Of a stretch of 15,387 bases of DNA, positions 8,871 to 15,387 are shown one piece after another. Each line of letters begins with the position of its first letter. The first letter of the stretch is position 1. The stretch covers positions 1 through 15,387 of the forward strand of contig JAITPZ010000215.1 in NCBI GenBank assembly GCA_031289165.1, read 5' to 3'. The DNA comes from Synergistaceae bacterium (lineage in GTDB: Bacteria; Synergistota; Synergistia; Synergistales; Aminobacteriaceae). The notes beneath the pieces were generated by a model that worked only from the letters and a program-made list of their open reading frames with translations, had not been told where the DNA came from and made no database searches. A program made the translations under genes and the position numbers.

Positions 8871-11800
8871 TCGGTGTACGGATTAAACTGGCTACCCCGG
8901 AACGTATACGGGAAATATCGAGCGGCGAGGTAAAAAAACCCGAAACCATCAATTACAGAACGTTGCGCCCGGAGAAGGACGGCCTTTTCTGCGAGCGCAT
9001 CTTTGGCCCGACGCGCAGTTATGAATGCGCGTGCGGCAAATATAAGCGCAGCGGCCCCAAGTTTCGCGGGATCGTCTGCGACCGCTGCGGCGTCGAGGTC
9101 ACGGACAACCGCGTGCGGCGCGAACGCATGGGGCATATCGAGCTGGCCGCGCCCGTGGTTCACATCTGGTACCTGCGCGGTATTCCGAGCCGCCTCAGCC
9201 TCCTGCTCGGGACCAGCGCCAAGGATCTCGAAAAGGTCGTTTATTTCGCCCCCACCCGTAAAAAAGAGGGAGCCTATAAGGTTGTGCTCGAGGGGCGCCG
9301 CACGGACCTGGTGCGCAAGGGAACCGTCATATCGGAAAGCGAAATGAAGGTTCATTCCCACTACGACCCCAAGTTCAGGGCCGAGGAGGCTTTTATCCTC
9401 GAGTCCGTGGATAACATCCCCGTGAACGAGGGCGATGTACTGAGCGCGCAGCAGGTTGCCCGTCATAAGACGGAGTACGGCGACGAGCTTTTCAAAGTGG
9501 AACCGGCGTTCGAACTTCTGGAGGAGATCGAGGGTGTCGCTCTGAAGGTTGGGGAGGCCGTCGCCGTGTCGGAAATGGATCGTCTCGTCGCGCAGAGCGG
9601 CAGAGCCAGGGACAGGGAGCTTTTCGGGCGTCACTCCGTGGCCGGAAATGAGATGTTCGTCGTGACCGCGGCCCTCAAGCTGCCGTTCGCCAAGGGAAAC
9701 ATCATCTCCAAAAGCGAGCTCGAGCTTTTTCAGCAGAAGTATCCGGGGCGTTTTGCGACGCAGCGCTGGGGAGTCACGATCGACGATCCCTGCTACATCG
9801 TCATAGAGCAGGGGTCGTCTCCGTTTGCCTGCGCCGATGTCGTTTACGACCGTCAGCAGATCCTCTGCCAGGCCTACGACAAAAAGTTCGAGGCCGGGAT
9901 CGGGGCCGAGGGGGTTCAGACCATGATCAACCGCCTGGATCTGGATCTGCTGGGGGCCTCGCTGCGCGAGGAGGTCGCGGAGAGCAGCGGACAGAAAAAA
10001 CGCAAGCTCGTCAAGCGTCTCCAGGTGGCGGAGGACTTTCGCAAGAGCAGCTCCAGCGCCCAATCCATGATTCTGGAGGTGCTTCCCGTCATTCCGCCGG
10101 ACCTGAGGCCCCTGGTGCAGCTCGACGGAGGGCGTTTCGCCACGTCGGACCTGAACGACCTCTACCGGCGGGTCATCAACCGCAACAATCGTCTGAAGAA
10201 GCTGCAGGAGCTTCGCGCCCCCGAGATTATCATCCGCAACGAAAAGCGTATGCTGCAGGAGTCCGTGGACGCCCTGATCGACAACGGCAGGATGGGCAAG
10301 GCGGTGCTCGGGGCGGGCAATCGTCCGCTCAAGAGCCTCACCGACCTTCTGCGCGGCAAGAAGGGGCGTTTCCGCCAGAACCTTCTGGGCAAGCGCGTCG
10401 ACTACTCCGGACGCTCGGTCATCGTCATCGGGCCGCAGCTCAAAATTTATCAGTGCGGCCTCCCGAAGCAGATGGCGCTCGAGCTTTTCAAGCCGTTCGT
10501 CATCCGTCAGCTCGTCGAGCGGGGACTGGCCCCGAACGTCAAGAGCGCCAAGCGCATCATCGAGCGCGGGCGCGAGGAAATCTGGGGCATTCTCGAAGAG
10601 ATCATCCGGGATCATCCCGTCATGCTGAACCGAGCCCCGACGCTCCATCGCCTGGGCATTCAGGCGTTCGAGCCGGTTCTGATGGAGGGTAAGGCCATTC
10701 GCCTTCATCCCATGGTCTGCACGGCCTTCAACGCGGACTTCGACGGCGATCAGATGGCCGTTCACGTGCCGCTCTCCATCGAGGCGCAGGCCGAGGCCCG
10801 TCTGCTCATGCTTTCGGCGAACAACCTGCTTTCTCCGGCCAGCGGACGCCCCGTCGTCACGCCGACCCAGGACATCGTGCTGGGAATCTATTATCTGACG
10901 GACATGCGCGAGGGCCTGACGGGCGAGGGGATGCATTTTTCGAGCATCGAGGACATTCTTTCGGCCTTCGATCACGGAGCGGCGCACCTCAACGCCCGGG
11001 TCTGGCTGAAGGTGGATCCCGCTTGGGAGGTCATCCCCGACGGACGGCACAAATACCGCGGAGCGAAGGGAAAGGCCACGATCCTCGAAGAAGGAAAGAA
11101 AATCGACGGGAAAAAGGTCAAAGTCCCCGAGGGAGCAACTCTTTTTGTGGAAACGTCGCCCGGACGCGCCCTTTTCAACAGCATCATCATCCCTCCTCTT
11201 CGTTACGTCAACAGGCAGCTCGACAAGAAAAACATGGGCCGCCTTCTGGATGACGCCTACGACAGGATCGATCGTACGTCGGTGGTGGAGATGCTGGACG
11301 CCATCAAGTCGCTGGGTTATCGATGGGCCGCGAAGAGCGGCATCAGCTTCGGCGTCGGCTCGATCATCATCCCGCCGGAAAAACAGCAGATCACGGCCGA
11401 GACGATCGAACAGGACGAGTTCTTCAAGGAAGAATACGAAATGGGCGTCCTGACGCAGGACGAATATCTTTTCCACAAGGAAATGCTCTGGTCGGAGGCC
11501 GCCCGAAGAATCGCGGACAGTATCGCAGTGCATATGGAGTCCTCGAACCCCGTCCGCATGATGGTGGACAGCGGGGCGCGGGGAAGCCGCGGACAGATGG
11601 GCCAGATGGCCGGTATCCGGGGACTGATGTCCGACCCCTCGGGGCGCATCATCGACTATCCGATCACGGCCAACTTTCGCGAGGGCATGAACATGCTCGA
11701 ATACTTCATCTCCACCCACGGGGCCAGAAAGGGCCTCGCGGACACGGCGCTCCGCACGGCGAAGTCGGGCTATCTGACGCGCCGGCTCGTCGACGTCGCG

Positions 11801-14002
11801 CAGGATCTGATAATCACCGAACACGACTGCGGCACGAACAAGGGGATCTGCATTCGCGCCCTGACGCGGGACGGCAAGGACATGATTCCCCTGTCGGACC
11901 GCATCTCCGGACGCACAGCGCTGGAGGACATACACGCGGCCAACACGAAAAAAGTGCTGGTCAAAAAGGGTGAACTCATCACCTACGAGCTTGCCGTGGC
12001 GATCGACAAAAGCGGGGTCACGGAGGTGTGGGTGCGCAGCCCGCTGGCCTGCGCGCTGAGGCGCGGGCTGTGCCAGAAATGTTACGGCATGGACCTCTCC
12101 TCGCGTCACCTGGTCCCGATCGGGGAGGCCGTCGGCGTCGTTGCCGCGCAGTCCATCGGCGAACCCGGGACGCAGCTCACGATGCGCACCTTCCACACGG
12201 GCGGCGTGCGCCTGACGGGTGAGGACATCACTCAGGGCCTTCCCCGCATCGAGCAGCTTTTCGAGGTTCGCCGTCCGCGTAAGGTGGCGTTTCTGGCGGG
12301 TATCGACGGCGTTGTCGAGGAAATTCGCAGCTCGGAGGGCAAACGCAAGGTTATCATCGCGTCGAAGGACTCCGAAACACGGATTGTGCACACGATTCCG
12401 GCCTCGCAGGAACTGAAGGAGGACATCGTGGAGGGCATCGAGGTCGGCAGTACGACGCGCCTCACCGAGGGCAACATCGACCCGCAGCAGCTTCTGGAGG
12501 TCAGCGGCATCGACGCGGTCCAGCACATGCTGGTGGATGAAATACAGGAGGTTTACCGCTCTCAGGGCGTTTCGATCAACAATAAGCACATCGAGGTCAT
12601 TCTTCGGAAGGTCGCGCCCCTGAACAGGGTTCGCCTGATCGAGGAGGGAGACACGTCGTTTGTCGCCGGCGACCTGGTCTGGCTCAGCGACATCGAGGAG
12701 GAGGAGGCGCGTATTCGCGGCGATAACGAGCGTAACGTCGCGGAGGCCGTGCGCATCTTCGCGGGTGATCGGCTGAGACGCGTCGAAAAACCGAGCGAGG
12801 AAACCGCGCCGCTTTTAGGGAAGCCCCTCGATGAGGCGTCCATAGGGCTTTTGCTGAAACCGGGCATGATGATTTCCGAGATCGTTCTGGAGCACGATGG
12901 GCGCGACGTCACCGTAATTGTCGGTGGGGCCGCGTTCCGTAAGCAGATGGAGGGCCTGGAACTGGTGTCCGATTTTGAGGTCGAGGAGGACGGGGAAACG
13001 ATTCGGATACCGGCGGGTGAGCGCCTGTCCGCGTCGCAGCTTCGCCTGATCACGTCGCATGAGCCGAGGCCCGTTCTGGCCCGCAATCGCGATATCCTCG
13101 ACAAACTCGTCGGTGTGGACTGGCTGGCCGAGCGTATCGTCAGCAGGGAAGATCCCGGGGAAACCCTGGTGCCGGCGGATACCCTCGTCACGAAAGAAGT
13201 CGCGGAACTGGTCGCGGAACTGGGACTCGAGGAGGTCAGGGTCTGGCACAGTATCGACCAGATCGGAGTCGTCGACATGTTCCAGAACGCGCTGATGAAC
13301 GACGACAGTCTCTGGGGCAGGACGTTGCTGCAGGCCGCCGACCGCGAGGGCAACCCCATCGCCGAGGTGCCGCAGTACGTGGACGCCCGCGTTGTACGCG
13401 GTCTGGCCGATGGAGAGATCGCGGCGATCGAGACGGAGGAGGGCGTCATTCCGCGGCGGGCGCTGCTGCATAAATTTCTGTCGGGCACTATTTATGGAAA
13501 GATTCTGCTCGACGTGGTCTTTCCGGAGGGGACAACCGCTTCCTTCGAGACCGGGCAGGAGGTCAACGGGACGATGCTCGACGAGATCGTCGACGGCGAG
13601 CCGACGGAAATCTTCGTGCGTCCCATTTCTTCCAGGAGCGTCACGAAACAGCTTATCCGCGAGATCACGTTCGTACGCAAGCTGCGCGAAAGTCCGGAGT
13701 GCAAGCCCTTCATTCACGGCATCACGAAGGCGGCGCTTGCGACCGACAGCTTCCTGAGCGCGGCGTCCTTCCAGCAGACAGCTCAGATTCTGGCCGGCGC
13801 GGCGGTGAAGGGACAGATCGATCCTCTGCACGGTCTGAAGGAAAACGTCATCATCGGACATCTCGTCCCCGCCGGAACGGGAGCCGAGGTTTTCCGCAGA
13901 CTCGACGCCCAGCGGGCTGAAGAGGCGGCGAAACGCGCCGAGGCGGAGGCCGTTCTTTCAGAGAAAAAAGCGAGTGAACCGGCGCTCCAGGTTCAGGAGT
14001 GA
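8852..14002 (+). CDS. rpoC: DNA-directed RNA polymerase subunit beta' with two large insertions
   Basis: This is the beta' subunit, 1716 residues against about 1200-1400 in B. subtilis and E. coli. Zinc site 1 is Cys59, 61, 76, 79 (CACGKYK then CDRCG). GKRVDYSGRSVIVIGP precedes the catalytic NADFDGD (627-633; Asp629, 631, 633, which bind the catalytic Mg). Zinc site 2 is Cys993, 1067, 1074, 1077, with E. coli-like spacing. The bridge helix region (ANFREGMNMLEYFISTHGARKG) and the trigger loop (AQSIGEPGTQLTMRTFHTGG) are intact, with no E. coli-type insert after the loop. Extra sequence lies at about residues 130-348 and 1285-1615, built from short repeated motifs. The C-terminal tail is Ala/Glu-rich and probably helical. 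The gene overlaps rpoB by 19 nt and has no well-spaced ribosome site, which suggests translational coupling. Confidence 0.97.
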
Positions 14003-14035
14003 TTTCAATTCAAAAAACGATTCATTAAAGAGATG

Positions 14036-14064
14036 CCCCCGGTTCTGCCGGGGGTTTTCTTTTT
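14036..14064 (+). terminator. Intrinsic terminator of the rpoBC operon
   Basis: CCCCCGG (14036-14042) pairs perfectly with CCGGGGG (14048-14054) around a 5-nt loop, TTCTG. It is followed at once by TTTTCTTTTT (14055-14064). It lies 33 nt after the rpoC stop codon. This is a textbook rho-independent terminator and separates rpoBC from glmS. Confidence 0.95.
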
Positions 14065-14155
14065 AAATTTCGATATGCAATAATCCTGGGTATGTAATAA
14101 TCTGGTGTGTAATCGTTGCGAAGGTAACCTGCAGTTTGACGAAGGGGTTGGGACG

Positions 14156-15387
14156 ATGTGTGGAATAATGGGCTACCTGGGGCCCCGGGATGTAACCGAA
14201 GTCGTGATCGGCGGACTGGAGTGCCTGGAGTACAGAGGGTACGATTCCGCGGGGATTGCGGTCTCCGATGGGCGAAGGATTGAAATATCGAAGTGCGTGG
14301 GCAGCGTGGCGAATCTGAAGGCTCAGATCGGGGAACGCTCCCTGCAGGGCCGGGTCGGCATCGGGCACACCCGCTGGGCGACTCACGGAGGGGTGACGCG
14401 GGAGAACGCGCATCCTCATGCGGACTCGCAGGGCCGGGTCGTCCTCATTCACAACGGCATCGTCGAAAACTTTTACGAACTGCGGGAAGAGCTGAAAAAA
14501 CAGGGCGTCGAGTTCGCCTCCGAAACGGACACGGAGGTCGCCGTCTGCCTGATGGCGACCCTGTACGAGGGCGACCCCCTTGCCGCGATTCGAAAGGCCT
14601 GCGCGCGGCTGACCGGCGCCTTTGCGTTCGTCATTCTCTTCACCGACGTTCCGGACCGCTTTTACTGCGTCAGGAAAGGGCCGCCCCTGGTGCTGGGGAC
14701 TGTGCCCGGCGAGGCGTTCTGCGCGTCGGACGTTGCGGGTCTCCTGCCTTACACGAACCATATCCTTTTTATGGAGGATGACGAGATCGCGGAACTTTCC
14801 GCCGGCAGGATCGCCCTTTACGGCTTCGACGGCACGCCCCGCGACGTGCGGCTTTCGACCGTCGACTGGGACACGTCGATGACCTCGAAGGGAATGTACC
14901 CTCACTTCATGCTGAAGGAAATAGAGGAACAGGGAAGCGTCCTGCGCCGGACGCTGGCGGGACGCCTTGATGGGGGAGTCGATCTGTCGGCGGAGTTTCC
15001 CTTCTCCGACGAGGACGTCCGCAGGTATCGCCGGATTCATCTGGTTGCCTGCGGAACGTCGCACTACGCCTCCACGGTTGCGGGACGGCTTATGGACCAG
15101 TTTACGGGGTGGGACGTGCGGGCGGAGATGGCCTCGGAAGACCGCTACGGCCATATGATCCGCGACGCCGAGACCCTGGCGATTTTCATATCTCAGTCCG
15201 GAGAAACGGCCGATACCCTTGCGGCGGCACGACTGGCCCGCTCTCAGGGAGCGCGCTGTCTTGCGGTGACCAATATGGCCCACTCCTCGCTGGCGCGGGA
15301 GGTCGGCGCGGTTCTGGAGCTGCGCGCGGGGCCCGAAATCGGAGTTGCTGCGACAAAAACCTTCATGGGGCAACTGGCGGCTTTGAC
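14156..15387 (+). CDS. glmS: Glutamine-fructose-6-phosphate aminotransferase (isomerizing), 5' part
   Basis: The first 410 codons of glmS are present and the gene runs off the window; the family is about 610 residues. The enzyme makes glucosamine-6-phosphate from fructose-6-phosphate and glutamine, the first step toward UDP-GlcNAc for peptidoglycan and lipopolysaccharide. The N-terminal Cys2 (MCGIMGYLG) is the glutaminase nucleophile after Met removal. YRGYDSAGIAV (26-36), HTRWATHGG (71-79) and HNGIVENFYELR (99-110) complete that domain. The first sugar-isomerase domain shows VACGTSHYAS (297-306), SQSGETADT (346-354) and GPEIGVAATKTF (392-403). AAGGGG at 14142-14147 lies 8 nt before ATG 14156. 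It sits behind the rpoBC terminator, so it needs its own promoter; none of good quality is visible in the 91-bp gap. Confidence 0.96.
   Translation, partial: MCGIMGYLGPRDVTEVVIGGLECLEYRGYDSAGIAVSDGRRIEISKCVGSVANLKAQIGERSLQGRVGIGHTRWATHGGVTRENAHPHADSQGRVVLIHNGIVENFYELREELKKQGVEFASETDTEVAVCLMATLYEGDPLAAIRKACARLTGAFAFVILFTDVPDRFYCVRKGPPLVLGTVPGEAFCASDVAGLLPYTNHILFMEDDEIAELSAGRIALYGFDGTPRDVRLSTVDWDTSMTSKGMYPHFMLKEIEEQGSVLRRTLAGRLDGGVDLSAEFPFSDEDVRRYRRIHLVACGTSHYASTVAGRLMDQFTGWDVRAEMASEDRYGHMIRDAETLAIFISQSGETADTLAAARLARSQGARCLAVTNMAHSSLAREVGAVLELRAGPEIGVAATKTFMGQLAAL

Noticed and set aside
12704..13696. RpoC insertions considered as inteins
   Set aside because: Neither insertion starts with Cys/Ser or ends with His-Asn before a nucleophile, neither interrupts a catalytic motif, and their repeats look like polymerase-type domains.
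14065..14155. glmS ribozyme or riboswitch upstream of glmS
   Set aside because: Only 91 nt separate the rpoBC terminator from the ATG. That is too short for the known ribozyme, and I see none of its conserved core.

Overview
The window is a GC-rich (roughly 60 %) stretch of bacterial chromosome with ordinary housekeeping genes. The best guess for the host is an anaerobic, amino-acid-fermenting bacterium of the phylum Synergistota. This rests on the protein sequences (RpoB, RpoC, AcpS, TsaB/E), a branched-chain amino-acid ABC transporter next to a stand-alone folate cyclodeaminase, and an unusually long RpoC with two large insertions. It is an inference from sequence character; no search was run.

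Layout. (1) 1-133: the tail of a LivF-type ABC ATPase. (2) 134-285: an AT-rich spacer containing a nested inverted repeat of three perfect small hairpins that can also fold as one long stem. (3) 286-3743: a compact plus-strand cluster of fchA-like cyclodeaminase, acpS, nnrD-like NAD(P)H-hydrate dehydratase, a 96-residue two-helix membrane protein, tsaE and tsaB. The last four genes are linked by 4-nt ATGA overlaps. (4) 3740-4576, minus strand: a J-domain protein with four predicted membrane helices, whose stop codon interlocks with that of tsaB. (5) 4577-4997: a 421-bp AT-richer spacer with divergent promoter candidates. (6) 4998-5084: tRNA-Leu(CAG). (7) 5097-5146: a 19-bp terminator-like hairpin interleaved with a near-consensus sigma-70 promoter, TTGACA-17 nt-TATGAT. 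(8) 5196-14002: rpoB and rpoC, overlapping by 19 nt, followed by a strong intrinsic terminator at 14036-14064. (9) 14156 to the end: the first 410 codons of glmS.

How the genes work together. The tsaE-tsaB pair belongs to t6A tRNA modification. AcpS makes holo-acyl-carrier protein, and the hydrate dehydratase repairs damaged NAD(P)H; these are maintenance functions often found side by side. The rpoBC pair stands apart from the usual rplKAJL genes upstream and rpsLG downstream. It appears to be driven by its own promoter just after a terminator for the tRNA gene. No CRISPR array, insertion sequence, prophage or defence system is visible. The most interesting points are the interleaved terminator/promoter upstream of rpoB, two repeat-built insertions in RpoC (about 165 and 310 extra residues), the uncoupled rpoBC arrangement, and the nested inverted repeat after livF.
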